From NCBI RefSeq assembly GCF_042429765.1, contig NZ_JBHLZU010000004.1, positions 62,001 through 126,000 of the forward strand: a stretch of 64,000 nt of DNA, given 5' to 3'. Under the pieces are notes generated by a model. The model saw only the letters and a list, made by a program, of their open reading frames with translations. It was not told the DNA's origin and did not search any database. Below are positions 7,108 to 16,239 of the stretch, piece by piece. The translations under genes and the position numbers were made by a program. Origin of the DNA: Allokutzneria oryzae (GTDB lineage Bacteria > Actinomycetota > Actinomycetes > Mycobacteriales > Pseudonocardiaceae). Every line of letters begins with the position of its first letter. Positions within the stretch are counted from its first letter, which is position 1.

Positions 7108-8234
7108 GGGTCGCGGTGCACCGGCGTGGTGTCGTGCGTGTCGGCAGGGGAGGAGACCTCCGGCAGCTTCTTGGTCAGCAGCTTGGCCTCGGACGCCTCG
7201 GTCTCGGACTCCGCGCGGACCTGCCACTGCTCCCGCTCGGCGTCGGCGCGCAGCTTCCGCGCCGCCTTGTCCATCTCCAGCCGCCGCCAGTTCCGCCGTT
7301 CCCGGCCGGTCATCTTCGCGGGCCACAGCTGCTGGATGGCGTTGTTCAGGTGCGCGCCGAGCACGATCGCCAGCCCGATGAAGAACGCGAAGAGCAGGAA
7401 CGCGATCGGTGTCGCCAGCGCGCCGTAGGTGAAGCCGGTGCTGCTGATCGAGCTGATGTAGAGCCGCAGCACGGTCGCGGAGATCAGGAAGAACACCATC
7501 GCCAGGACCGCGCCGGGCAGCCCGCGGTGCCACGGCAGCTTCCTGGGCAGCGCGAGCTTGTACAGCGTGGTCAGCGCGAGCACCAGCAGCACGGCGGTGC
7601 CCGGGTAGTAGAACCTGCCGACCCACAGCTCCACGGTGGGCTGCCAGGTGACGGGGAACAGCGTGGGCAGCCACTCCGGGCCGAGCGCGAACACCGGCAG
7701 CCCGATGATCAGCAGGATCAGCGTGACCAGGTAGAGCAGCAGCGCCAGGATCCGCTGCCAGACGATGTTGCGCACCCCGTACTGCTCGTGCGCCACGGTG
7801 ATCGCGTCGATGAAGGACGCGGTGGCCGAGGAGCCCGCCCACAGCGAGATCAGGAAGCCGATCGAGACGACCTCGCCCTGCCCCTTGGTCAGCATCTCCT
7901 GGACGGTCGGGCCGATGATCCCGTCGACCACGTTCGGCGTGAAGATCTTGCCGGCGAAGGCGAGGATGCGGTTCTGGACGGCGCCGACCACCTCGGAGCC
8001 GAACCACTCGGCGACGTAGCCGATGCTGCCGAGCAGGCCGAGCAGCAGCGGGGGCAGGGACAGCGTCTGCCAGAAGGCGGCCTCGGCCGCCTCGGAGAAG
8101 ATGTTGTCGTGCCAGGCCTTGCCCATCATCAGCGACAGCAGCCGCCGCAGGCCGCGCCGCTGCCCCGGGCCCCCGGTGGCGTCGGCCGACTGGTTTTCGA
8201 CAGGCGCGTTCATGTCCGGACCAGCATGCTCCAT
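7104..8234 (-). CDS. YihY/virulence factor BrkB family membrane protein
   Basis: About 376 residues. The N-terminal 40 are polar, followed by the family signature region AAFWQTLSLPPLLLGLLGSI and about six hydrophobic spans (for instance ILALLLYLVTLILLIIGLPV and TPIAFLLFAFFIGLAIVLGA). The C-terminal 90 residues are charged and cytoplasmic, rich in Arg, Glu and Lys. The start is uncertain: ATG 8234 has GGCGG five bases upstream; ATG 8213 and longer forms are possible. Function is unknown across the family. It stands alone, divergent from the helicase. Confidence 0.85.
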   Translation of the reverse strand: MEHAGPDMNAPVENQSADATGGPGQRRGLRRLLSLMMGKAWHDNIFSEAAEAAFWQTLSLPPLLLGLLGSIGYVAEWFGSEVVGAVQNRILAFAGKIFTPNVVDGIIGPTVQEMLTKGQGEVVSIGFLISLWAGSSATASFIDAITVAHEQYGVRNIVWQRILALLLYLVTLILLIIGLPVFALGPEWLPTLFPVTWQPTVELWVGRFYYPGTAVLLVLALTTLYKLALPRKLPWHRGLPGAVLAMVFFLISATVLRLYISSISSTGFTYGALATPIAFLLFAFFIGLAIVLGAHLNNAIQQLWPAKMTGRERRNWRRLEMDKAARKLRADAEREQWQVRAESETEASEAKLLTKKLPEVSSPADTHDTTPVHRDP

Positions 8235-8418
8235 GCTGTCCGCCGGAGCATCACAGGGCCGGGAAACCGGAGTGTCGCGTGTCGCTTTTCGCGGCCGGGA
8301 CTCCCGTTCCGGTCCGCCCCACCCCGGCGGCCGATGTAGGCTTCCTGGCGCCCTCGTCGCTTGCAAGAGCGGAGGGCGTTCGCATGTTCAGGACGCGGGC
8401 GGAAGGAACGGACAGCAC

Positions 8419-10170
8419 GTGACCGTAACCGAGTCGACCGTCGCCGAACGCCTGTCCACCGCGGAGTTCCGGCCGCTGCGCGCCTGGCAGCGACGGGCGC
8501 TGACCAAGTACCTCACCGCCCGCCCGCAGGACTTCCTCGCGGTGGCGACGCCGGGCGCGGGCAAGACCACCTTCGGCCTGCGCGTCGCCGCGGAGCTGCT
8601 CGCCGACCGCACGGTCGAGGCGGTCACCATCGTCACGCCGACCGAGCACCTCAAGCACCAGTGGGCCTCGGCTGCGGCGGCCGTCGGCATCGCCATCGAC
8701 TCCAACTTCCGCAACGGCGCTGGCACCACCTCGCGGGACTACCACGGCGTCGCGGTCACCTACGCGCAGATCGCCGCCCACCCGACGCTGCACCGCGTGC
8801 GCACCGAGAACCGCAAGACGCTGGTCATCCTCGACGAGGTGCACCACGCGGGCGACGCGAAGTCCTGGGGTGACGCGGTGCGCGAGGCGTGCACGCCCGC
8901 CGTCCGCCGCCTCGCGCTGACCGGAACCCCGTTCCGCAGCGATGACACCCCGATCCCGTTCATCAACTACGAGCCGGACGCCGCGGGCTTCGAGCGCAGT
9001 CGCGCCGACCACTCCTACGGCTACTCCGACGCGCTGCGCGACGGCGTGGTCCGTCCCGTGATCTTCATGGCCTACTCCGGCGAGGCGACCTGGCGCAACA
9101 ACGCAGGTGAGGAGTTCAGCGCCCGCCTCGGCGAGCCCCTGGACGCCGAGCAGACCGCCAGGGCCTGGCGCACCGCGCTGGACCCCAACGGCGAGTGGAT
9201 GCCCTCGGTGCTCAAGGCGGCGCACATCCGGCTCACCCAGATGCGCAACGGCGGCGTCCCGGACGCGGGCGGCCTGGTGATCGCCACCGACCACGAGACG
9301 GCCAAGGCCTACGCCAGGCAGCTGGAGCTGATCACCGGCAAGCCGCCGACGGTCGTGCTCTCCGACGACCCCAAGGCCTCCGGCCGCATCAAGGAGTTCT
9401 CCGACGGCGACGAGGAGTGGATGGTCGCGGTCCGCATGGTCTCCGAGGGCGTCGACGTGCCCCGTCTCGCCGTCGGCGTCTACGCGACCAGCGCCTCCAC
9501 CCCGCTGTTCTTCGCCCAGGCCATCGGGCGCTTCGTGCGGGCGCGCCGCGCCGGTGAGACGGCCAACGTCTTCCTGCCCAGCGTTCCGGTGCTGCTGGAG
9601 CTGGCCAGTCAGCTGGAGGCCGAGCGCGACCACGTGCTCGGCAAGCCGCACCGCGAGAAGGAGGGCTGGGAGGACGAGCTCCTGGCCCAGGCCAACCAGC
9701 AGCAGGACGAGCCGGGCGAGGAGGAGAAGGCGTTCACCGCGCTGGGCGCCTCCGCCGAGCTGGACCAGGTGATCTACGACGGCTCCTCCTTCGGCACCGC
9801 GGCGCTCGCCGGGACCGACGAGGAGCAGGAGTACCTGGGCCTGCCCGGCCTGCTCGCCCCGGACCAGGTCCGCGACCTGCTCCGCCAGCGTCAGCAGCAG
9901 CAGCTGGCCAACGCCGCGCGCAAGCGCAAGGACAAGGCCGCCCAGCAGCAGGAGGCGGCCCCACCGCCGCCCCGCCCGCAGTCGGTCCAGGAGCGCATCA
10001 CCGCGCTGCGCAAGGAGCTCAACACGCTGGTGGCCCTGCACCACCACCGCACCCGCAAACCGCACGGCATGATCCACTCCGAGCTGCGCAAGAAGTGCGG
10101 TGGCCCGCCGACCCCGATGGCCTCGATGGAGCACCTCGAAGAGCGCATCGCCACCCTCCGCTCCTGGTAG
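8419..10170 (+). CDS. SF2 DEAD/DEAH-type helicase
   Basis: 583 residues from GTG 8419. Motif I is TPGAGKTTF (about 45-53), motif II DEVHH (about 140), motif III LTGTPFRS, motif V-like SEGVDVPRLAVGVYAT, and motif VI QAIGRFVRARR (about 368). The two RecA-like domains are followed by a Gln- and charge-rich tail (QQQLANAARKRKDKAAQQQ) and a conserved C-terminal helical block. Such proteins are widespread in actinomycetes; the nucleic-acid substrate is not known. An upstream extension of the frame is open but lacks a better ribosome site. Confidence 0.88.
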   Translation: MTVTESTVAERLSTAEFRPLRAWQRRALTKYLTARPQDFLAVATPGAGKTTFGLRVAAELLADRTVEAVTIVTPTEHLKHQWASAAAAVGIAIDSNFRNGAGTTSRDYHGVAVTYAQIAAHPTLHRVRTENRKTLVILDEVHHAGDAKSWGDAVREACTPAVRRLALTGTPFRSDDTPIPFINYEPDAAGFERSRADHSYGYSDALRDGVVRPVIFMAYSGEATWRNNAGEEFSARLGEPLDAEQTARAWRTALDPNGEWMPSVLKAAHIRLTQMRNGGVPDAGGLVIATDHETAKAYARQLELITGKPPTVVLSDDPKASGRIKEFSDGDEEWMVAVRMVSEGVDVPRLAVGVYATSASTPLFFAQAIGRFVRARRAGETANVFLPSVPVLLELASQLEAERDHVLGKPHREKEGWEDELLAQANQQQDEPGEEEKAFTALGASAELDQVIYDGSSFGTAALAGTDEEQEYLGLPGLLAPDQVRDLLRQRQQQQLANAARKRKDKAAQQQEAAPPPPRPQSVQERITALRKELNTLVALHHHRTRKPHGMIHSELRKKCGGPPTPMASMEHLEERIATLRSW

Positions 10171-10200
10171 CCGCCTTCGGCGCTCCCTGAAGGTGATTGG

Positions 10201-10228
10201 CATTCGGGTGAACGTGTACACCCGAATG
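10201..10228 (+). terminator. Hairpin after the helicase gene
   Basis: Perfect 10-bp stem CATTCGGGTG / CACCCGAATG with an 8-nt loop, 31 bp after the helicase stop and 57 bp before the next start. It could be a terminator or a leader structure of the secreted-protein gene. Confidence 0.55.
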
Positions 10229-10284
10229 GAAAGGTTCTGATCTGACCTTGAGGGCGGCGGGTGGCCGGGCCACGGTCGGCGACC

Positions 10285-10938
10285 ATGAACCTCACTCGTC
10301 TGGGTGCAGCGCTCTTCGTGGCGCTCACCGCGGCCGGGGTGGGCGCCGCGCCGCTCGCCTCCGCCGCTCCCGCCTCCGCAGACCTGGACTTCTCCGTCGC
10401 CCCGCCCTACTCCGGGTGGGAGCTGCGGCACGAGAACCCCACGCAGCCGACCGTCAAGGACGGCGTGATCAGCTTCGACGAGCGGACCCAGCTCACCATC
10501 GCGGAGGGCTCGCCGTGGCTGGCGGTGAGCAACGCGCGCGGCTGGGCCGTGCACACCCGGCTGCGGGTCGACCCGTCCACGCCCGCCGCGCCGGAGTGCG
10601 CCAAGGAGCTGACCGGTCACGGCGGCCAGGTCGGCTTGGTGATCTCCGACGGCGCCGTCCCGACCATTCTCGGGCTCAACAAGGACCGCCTCTGCCTCAA
10701 GACGCTGGACCGCGCGATCAACCTGCCGATGGACACCACCGACCGCGTGCACTCCTACCGCGTCGAGGGCAAGGGCGCCCAGATCCGGGTGCTCGTCGAC
10801 GGCCGCGAGGTGGTCGGACTCAAGGACTGGTCGTGCCAGCTGCACGGCGAGCGGTGTGAGCCCGCCCCGATGGTCATGCTCGGCACCTCGGACCTGACCA
10901 AGGCTCATGTTGATCATCTGGGCCTTACCGTCGAGTAG
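10285..10938 (+). CDS. Secreted protein of unknown function
   Basis: 217 residues from ATG 10285, with a clear Sec signal peptide (LGAALFVALTAAGVGAAPLA) and likely cleavage after an ASA/ADA-type site near residue 33. The mature part is beta-rich with four Cys (ECAKE, RLCLK, SWSC-like, ERCEP), consistent with two disulphides outside the cell. The segment with SYRVEGKGAQIRVLVDGREV recalls laminin-G/concanavalin-like sandwich proteins, but no catalytic motif is visible. A strong terminator follows. Confidence 0.7.
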   Translation: MNLTRLGAALFVALTAAGVGAAPLASAAPASADLDFSVAPPYSGWELRHENPTQPTVKDGVISFDERTQLTIAEGSPWLAVSNARGWAVHTRLRVDPSTPAAPECAKELTGHGGQVGLVISDGAVPTILGLNKDRLCLKTLDRAINLPMDTTDRVHSYRVEGKGAQIRVLVDGREVVGLKDWSCQLHGERCEPAPMVMLGTSDLTKAHVDHLGLTVE

Positions 10939-10966
10939 CTCTTCGGTCCGTCCCGAAGGGCAACGT

Positions 10967-11000
10967 CGCAGGTGAGCGCTCTCACGGGCGCTCACCTGCG
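10967..11000 (+). terminator. Terminator after the secreted-protein gene
   Basis: Perfect 13-bp stem CGCAGGTGAGCGC / GCGCTCACCTGCG with an 8-nt loop. It insulates the sugar-transport operon starting at 11215. Confidence 0.8.
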
Positions 11001-11214
11001 CTTCTCTGAGTGATCAAAAACCTTCACGTTTCGCCGATTCGTGTGACATTTCGGTTACCTGGCCGTAGCGAAAGCGTGTTGTCTAGGTCACCCTGAATCG
11101 ATCCACAATCCTTCCGAACTGCCACGAACGGGGGATACGTTGTCGCCCACAACATTTCCGCCGCCGTGTGTCGTGGGGCGCTCGATGCGGTGCGTAACGG
11201 AAAGGATCGGGCGG

Positions 11215-12345
11215 ATGCGCAGCAAGACTCTTGCCCTGCTCGCCGCGGGGTCGGGCCTGGCCCTCGCCCTGACGGCCTGTGGCAACAACAGCGCGAACTC
11301 GGGCGCGGGCACCCAGCCGAGCGGCGGCGCCACTTCGGGCGGAACCGGCGCGAAGGTCGGCGTCATCCTGCCGGACACCAAGTCCTCCGCGCGCTGGGAG
11401 AGCTTCGACCGGCCGCTGCTGGACAAGGCCCTCAAGGCCGCGGGGGTCGAGCCGATCATCCAGAACGCCGAGGGGGACACCAGCAAGTTCTCCACCATCG
11501 CCGACTCGATGATCAGCCAGGGCGTGAAGGTCCTGATGATCACCAACCTCAGCGACGAGGGCGGGGCCGCGATCGAGCGCAAGGCCAAGACCGCGGGCAT
11601 CCCGGTGATCGACTACGACCGGCTGAGCCTGGGCGGCAGCGCCGACTACTACGTCTCGTTCAACAACACCAAGGTCGGCCAGCTCCAGGGCCAGGGCCTG
11701 GTGGACTGCCTCAAGGGCAAGGCCAACCCGCAGATCATCCAGATCAACGGCGGCCCCGAGGACAACAACGCCACGCTGTTCAAGAACGGCGCGCTGAGCG
11801 TGCTCAAGCCGAAGTACGACTCGGGCGAGTTCAAGCTCGCGGGCGACCAGGCCATCGCCAAGTGGGACAACCAGCTCGGCAACACCACCTTCGAGCAGCT
11901 GCTCACCGCCAACGGCGGCAAGGTCGACGGCGTGCTCGCGGCCAACGACGGCCTGGCGGGCGCGGTGATCACCGCGCTGAAGAAGGCCGGTCTCGCCGGT
12001 CAGGTCCCGGTCACCGGCCAGGACGCCACCGAGGACGGGCTCGCCGCCATCCTGCGCGGCGACCAGTGCATGACCGTGCTCAAGCCGATCGACCAGGAGG
12101 CCAACGCGGCGGCGCAGCTGGCGATCGCGCTGGCCAAGGGCGACAAGGCGGGCGCGGACAAGCTGGCCACCGCCACCGAGCGCGACCCCAAGGGCAACCG
12201 CGACGTGAAGTCGATCCTGCTCACGCCCGAGCTGATCACCAAGGACAACGTCAAGAAGGCCACCGACTCTGGCTTCGTCAAGGTCGCCGACGTCTGCAAG
12301 GGCGACGTCGCCGAGAAGTGCAAGCAGGCCGGGATCACCAAGTAG
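11215..12345 (+). CDS. xylF: Xylose-type sugar ABC transporter, substrate-binding lipoprotein
   Basis: 376 residues, from ATG 11215 preceded by AAAGGA. A lipoprotein signal ends in LALTACGN, giving lipidated Cys22 on the outer membrane face. The mature protein is a periplasmic-binding-protein type I fold: VGVILPDTKSSARWESFD, then DYDRLSLGGSADYYVSFNN and GVLAANDGLAGAVITALKKAG, closest in style to D-xylose/ribose-binding proteins. It heads a four-gene unit with ATPase, permease and ROK regulator, the order known from the Streptomyces xylFGH-rok7B7 locus. Xylose is the probable ligand by that analogy. Confidence 0.88.
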   Translation: MRSKTLALLAAGSGLALALTACGNNSANSGAGTQPSGGATSGGTGAKVGVILPDTKSSARWESFDRPLLDKALKAAGVEPIIQNAEGDTSKFSTIADSMISQGVKVLMITNLSDEGGAAIERKAKTAGIPVIDYDRLSLGGSADYYVSFNNTKVGQLQGQGLVDCLKGKANPQIIQINGGPEDNNATLFKNGALSVLKPKYDSGEFKLAGDQAIAKWDNQLGNTTFEQLLTANGGKVDGVLAANDGLAGAVITALKKAGLAGQVPVTGQDATEDGLAAILRGDQCMTVLKPIDQEANAAAQLAIALAKGDKAGADKLATATERDPKGNRDVKSILLTPELITKDNVKKATDSGFVKVADVCKGDVAEKCKQAGITK

Positions 12346-12368
12346 GGACCCCGCCCCTCAGGACGGCC

Positions 12369-12403
12369 GCGGTGGGGCGGCGCCCCGACACCCGCCCCAC
12401 CGC
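12369..12403 (+). other. Intercistronic stem-loop between xylF and xylG
   Basis: Perfect 12-bp stem GCGGTGGGGCGG / CCGCCCCACCGC with an 11-nt loop in the 109-bp gap. Such structures often protect the binding-protein message or partially terminate transcription, giving more XylF than XylG/H. That role is inference. Confidence 0.65.
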
Positions 12404-12454
12404 AGGCACCAGCGCCACCCGACGACGTCGACTTCGAATCCTTCTGGAGGTCCC

Positions 12455-13228
12455 GTGAGCCAGCCGATCCTGGAGCTGCGCGGGGTGAACAAGAGCTTCG
12501 GCCCGGTGCACGTGCTGCACGACGTGGACTTCACCGTCCGCCCCGGCGAGGTGACCGCGCTCGTCGGTGACAACGGCGCGGGCAAGTCCACGCTGGTCAA
12601 GTCCATCGCGGGCATCCACCCCATCGACTCGGGCGAGCTGCTCTTCGACGGGAGCCCTGCCACCGTCGGCAACCCCAGGGACGCCGCCGCGCTGGGGATC
12701 GAGGTCGTCTACCAGGACCTCGCGCTCTGCGACAACCTCGACATCGTCGACAACATGTTCCTCGGCCGGGAGCGGATGCGCGGGTTCACCCTGGACGACG
12801 CGGGCATGGAGGAGGCGGCGCGCAAGGTGCTCGCCGACCTGTCCGTGCGCACGGTGAAGTCGGTGCGCACCTCGGTCGCCTCGCTGTCCGGCGGCCAGCG
12901 GCAGACCGTGGCCATCGCCAAGGCGGTGCTGTGGGACAGCCGCGTGGTGCTGCTGGACGAACCGACCGCGGCGCTCGGTGTCGCCCAGACCCGGCAGGTG
13001 CTCGACCTGGTCCGCCGCCTCGCCGACAAGGGCCTCGGCGTGGTGCTGATCAGCCACAACATGAACGACGTGTTCGAGGTCGCCGACACCGTCGCGGCGC
13101 TCTACCTCGGGCGGATGGCGGCCCAGGTGCCCACCAGGGACACCACGCGCGCCCAGGTGGTCGAGCTGATCACCGCGGGCCGCTCCGGCGACCTCGGCAT
13201 CGCCGCCCCCGAGACCGCGACCGTCTAG
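12455..13228 (+). CDS. xylG: Xylose-type sugar ABC transporter, ATP-binding protein
   Basis: 257 residues with one ATPase domain: Walker A GDNGAGKST (38-46), signature LSGGQRQTVAIAK, Walker B VVLLDEPTAALG and switch His in LISHNMNDV. The Proteobacterial XylG/RbsA type has two fused domains of about 500 residues, so this half-size form should act as a homodimer. GTG 12455 follows GGAGG. It lies 27 bp before the permease gene. Confidence 0.9.
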   Translation: MSQPILELRGVNKSFGPVHVLHDVDFTVRPGEVTALVGDNGAGKSTLVKSIAGIHPIDSGELLFDGSPATVGNPRDAAALGIEVVYQDLALCDNLDIVDNMFLGRERMRGFTLDDAGMEEAARKVLADLSVRTVKSVRTSVASLSGGQRQTVAIAKAVLWDSRVVLLDEPTAALGVAQTRQVLDLVRRLADKGLGVVLISHNMNDVFEVADTVAALYLGRMAAQVPTRDTTRAQVVELITAGRSGDLGIAAPETATV

Positions 13229-13255
13229 CCCCTTCACCAGCTGAGGACTTCTCTG

Positions 13256-14692
13256 ATGACCGAGACCCAGGCCTCCTCGACCCCGGCGGGGTCGGCGAGC
13301 TCGACGGCCGTCTCCGACTTCGGCATCGACACCGCCCAGCGCAGCGTGCGCCAAGCCGTCGGTGACTACTTCGCCAGGCTCTCCGGCGGCCAGCTCGGCG
13401 CGCTGCCCGCGCTGGGCGGCCTGCTGGTGCTGCTCGTCGTGTTCACCGCGCTGTCCCCGCAGTTCCTGACGCTGGGCAACATCGCCAACCTGCTCACCCA
13501 GGGCGCTGGCATCACGGTGATCGGCATGGGCCTGGTCTACGTGCTGCTGCTCGGCGAGATCGACCTGTCCGCGGGCACCGCCTCCGGGGTGACCGCCGCG
13601 GTGTGGGCGCTGCACCTCAAGGTCGACGGCAACCTGCTGGGCGGCATGGGCTCGTGGGTCTTCTACCTCACGGTCGCCGCCATGGCGGTCAGCGCGGTGA
13701 TGGCGGTGGTCACCAAGCTCTACGTCGCCGCGGTCCCGCCCGCGCTGGCGCTGGTGCTGATGCTGGTCGGACTGCCGGCCAACCCGTGGCTGGAGATGCT
13801 GCTCGCGCTGTGCGTCGGCACGGCGATCGGGTGCCTCACCGGCTTCCTCGTCGCCAAGGTCGGCATCCCGTCCTTCGTGGTGACCCTCGCGCTCTTCCTG
13901 GCCTGGCAGGGGGTTGTGCTGCTCTACATCGGCGAGGGCGGCACGCTCGCGGTCAACGACGAGGTCCTCTTCGGCGTCGCCAACAGCAACCTCTCCCCGC
14001 TCGGCAGCTGGCTGCTGTTCCTCGTCGCGGCGGGCGGCTACGCGGCCGTCGTGCTGGGCAGGCACTTCGGCAGGCTCAAGCGCGGCCTCGTCGTCCAGCC
14101 CACCGCGCTGGTCGGGGCCAAGGTCGGCGCCGTCGTGGTGCTGGGCGCGCTGGCCACCTACGCGCTCAGCCTCAACCGCAGCCCGAACGAGGCGGTGGTG
14201 ATCCAGGGCGTGCCGTACGTGGTGCCGATCGTGCTCGGCCTGCTGGTGCTCGGCACCTTCGTGCTGGACCGGACCCGCTACGGCAGGCACGTCTACGCCG
14301 TCGGCGGCAACGCCGAGGCGGCCAGGCGCGCCGGTATCGACGTGACCAAGGTCCGGATGAGCGTGTTCGTGATCTGCTCCACCGTGGCAGCCATCGGCGC
14401 GATCATCCTTTCCTCTAAGGTCGGTTCGGTGGACCCGCAGGCGGGCGGCGGCAACACCCTGCTGTTCGCGGTCGGCGCGGCCGTCATCGGTGGCACCTCG
14501 CTGTTCGGTGGCAAGGGCCGGGTGCGCGACGCGATCGTCGGCGGTGCGGTCATCGCGACCATCGAGAACGGCCTGCGGCTGCTCGGCGAGCCCGCCGCGG
14601 TGGTCTCGATCGTCACCGGCCTGGTGCTGCTGCTCGCCGCGAGCGTCGACGCGCTGTCCCGCCGCCGCTCGGCGGCGACCGGCGTGCGCTGA
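13256..14692 (+). CDS. xylH: Xylose-type sugar ABC transporter, permease
   Basis: 478 residues, long for the RbsC/XylH branch, with ten or more hydrophobic spans. It includes the family region GLVYVLLLGEIDLSAGTASG and the late motif GRHVYAVGGNAEAARRAGID. A 50-residue polar N-terminus precedes the first span. It provides the membrane channel for the binding protein and ATPase encoded just upstream. ATG 13256 has only a modest GAGGA site, 28 bp after xylG. Confidence 0.9.
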   Translation: MTETQASSTPAGSASSTAVSDFGIDTAQRSVRQAVGDYFARLSGGQLGALPALGGLLVLLVVFTALSPQFLTLGNIANLLTQGAGITVIGMGLVYVLLLGEIDLSAGTASGVTAAVWALHLKVDGNLLGGMGSWVFYLTVAAMAVSAVMAVVTKLYVAAVPPALALVLMLVGLPANPWLEMLLALCVGTAIGCLTGFLVAKVGIPSFVVTLALFLAWQGVVLLYIGEGGTLAVNDEVLFGVANSNLSPLGSWLLFLVAAGGYAAVVLGRHFGRLKRGLVVQPTALVGAKVGAVVVLGALATYALSLNRSPNEAVVIQGVPYVVPIVLGLLVLGTFVLDRTRYGRHVYAVGGNAEAARRAGIDVTKVRMSVFVICSTVAAIGAIILSSKVGSVDPQAGGGNTLLFAVGAAVIGGTSLFGGKGRVRDAIVGGAVIATIENGLRLLGEPAAVVSIVTGLVLLLAASVDALSRRRSAATGVR

Positions 14693-14732
14693 CGCCGCAC
14701 GGGTCCCACACCGCAGTGGGACGAGGAGGGCA

Positions 14733-15908
14733 GTGGCCGTCGCACCGACCGCAGGAACCAGACCGGACGAGGTCCGCAGGCACAACCGCGCGGCCCTGCT
14801 GCGCCGCCTGCACCTCGACGGCCCGGCCACCCGCGCCGAGCTGGCCGCCGAGCTGGGCCTGAACCGCAGCACCATCAAGGCGCTGGTGGACGAGCTGAGC
14901 GCGGTGGGAGTGGTCTCCGAGGAGGTGCCCACCCACCGGCACGGCGCCGGACGGCCCTCGCTGCTGGTCCTGCCGCAGGCCCATGCGGTCCCGGTGCTCG
15001 CGGTGGACGTCGGCGTCGAGCAGGTCTCGGTCGCCGTCGCCGGGGTGGGCGGGCGGCTGCTCGGTGCGCGCAGCTGGACCCTGCCCAGGGGCCAGGGCAC
15101 GCCGGAGGACGTGGTCGCCGGGATCGTCCGCTCGCGGGTGGACCTGGTCGACGAGCTCGGCTGCGAGCCGACCAGGGCCGGGGTCTCGGTGCCCGGGGTG
15201 GTGCGCCGAGCCGACGGACTCGTCCACGAGGCGCCGAACCTGCACTGGACCGGGGTGCCCTTCGGGTCGCTGCTGGTCGAGGCTCTGGAGCTGCCCGTGG
15301 ACGTCGGCAACGACGCCGACCTGGGCGCGCTCGCCGAGCACACCAGGGGAGTGGCCCGCACGTCGCAGGACGTCGTCTTCCTCTCCGCGGACGTGGGCGT
15401 CGGCGGCGGTGTGATCCTCGGCGGGGTCTCGCTGCGCGGCAGCGGCGGCTACGTCGGCGAGCTGGGGCACATGGTGGTCAACCCGGCCGGGCGGCAGTGC
15501 TACTGCGGCTGCCGGGGCTGCCTGGAGACCGAGATCGGTGAGGACGCGCTGTGCCGGGCGCTGAACCTGCCCACCGGCACGCCCCGGTCGCTGATCGTGG
15601 CGGAGCTGCGGTCGCTGGCCGCCGACGACGAGCTGGCGCTGCACCGGCTGGCCGGGTTCGCGGAGTGGCTCGCGCTCGGGCTGACCAACGCGCTGAACCT
15701 GCTGGCGCCCGAGCTCATCGTGCTGGGCGGGCTGCTCGCCGTGCTGCCGCCCGCCGTGGTCTCGTCGGTGACCGTCGCCGTGCACCGGCGCAGCCTGGTC
15801 GGCAGGGCGGCGGGCTCGGTGCGCGTGGCGACCTCGTCACTGGCCGGGGACGCCGCCCTCATCGGCGCCGCCGAGCTCGCCTTCGAGCGCGTGTTCGCTG
15901 TCAGCTGA
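14733..15908 (+). CDS. ROK family transcriptional regulator (Rok7B7/XylR-like)
   Basis: 391 residues. A winged helix-turn-helix (LHLDGPATRAELAAELGLNRSTIK region, about 25-60) precedes a ROK sugar-kinase-like domain with the zinc motif CYCGCRGCLE (about 257-266) and GVGGGVILGG. The GTG start has GGAGG upstream and lies 40 bp after xylH. By position it should control xylFGH, as Rok7B7 does in Streptomyces, where that protein also affects carbon control and antibiotic production. Whether it represses or activates here is not shown by the sequence. Confidence 0.87.
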   Translation: MAVAPTAGTRPDEVRRHNRAALLRRLHLDGPATRAELAAELGLNRSTIKALVDELSAVGVVSEEVPTHRHGAGRPSLLVLPQAHAVPVLAVDVGVEQVSVAVAGVGGRLLGARSWTLPRGQGTPEDVVAGIVRSRVDLVDELGCEPTRAGVSVPGVVRRADGLVHEAPNLHWTGVPFGSLLVEALELPVDVGNDADLGALAEHTRGVARTSQDVVFLSADVGVGGGVILGGVSLRGSGGYVGELGHMVVNPAGRQCYCGCRGCLETEIGEDALCRALNLPTGTPRSLIVAELRSLAADDELALHRLAGFAEWLALGLTNALNLLAPELIVLGGLLAVLPPAVVSSVTVAVHRRSLVGRAAGSVRVATSSLAGDAALIGAAELAFERVFAVS

Positions 15909-15987
15909 ACGCGGTCCGGCCGGGCGTGTCGCGGCCCGGCCGGGACCCTGATGTTCGCTCAGAGCTGAACCGTCCCGGAAAAGCCGA

Positions 15988-16018
15988 CGGGCGGGAATCC
16001 ACTGGGGATTCCCGCCCG
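15988..16018. terminator. Bidirectional terminator after the xyl operon
   Basis: 13-bp stem CGGGCGGGAATCC / GGATTCCCGCCCG with a 5-nt loop, between the ROK gene and the convergent small gene at 16060. Confidence 0.8.
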
Positions 16019-16059
16019 GTCTCGTGGGCTGTCAGGTTGGAAGGTCTTGATCAGCCGAG

Positions 16060-16239
16060 TCAGCCTTGGACGATCTGCGCGGCGAGCTCACGCAGCTTCG
16101 TCTCGTGTTCGCGGGCGTGGTGACCGCAGAACAGCAGTTCACCGCCGGAGGCGAGAACAGCGCGGACTTGGGCAGCGGCCCCGCAGCGGTCGCAGCGGTC
16201 GGCAGCGGTCAGCTCGGGGCGGGTGAGTGTTCCAGGCAT
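16060..16239 (-). CDS. Small zinc-ribbon-like protein (DUF7455 type)
   Basis: 59 residues from ATG 16239, preceded by GGGGAG. The sequence has a CDRC pair (about 16-19) and a later CGHH, giving four possible zinc ligands, and ends in a short helix (KLRELAAQIVQG). It belongs to a small protein family common in actinobacteria with no known role. Longer open forms upstream have no ribosome site and odd composition. A GGGTAT-type promoter match lies about 165 bp upstream. Confidence 0.8.
   Translation of the reverse strand: MPGTLTRPELTAADRCDRCGAAAQVRAVLASGGELLFCGHHAREHETKLRELAAQIVQG

Noticed and set aside
12335..15361. A 1008-codon open frame antisense to the xyl operon
   Set aside because: Shadow of GC-rich codons on the other strand: no conserved motif, no ribosome site, and it spans four well-supported genes.
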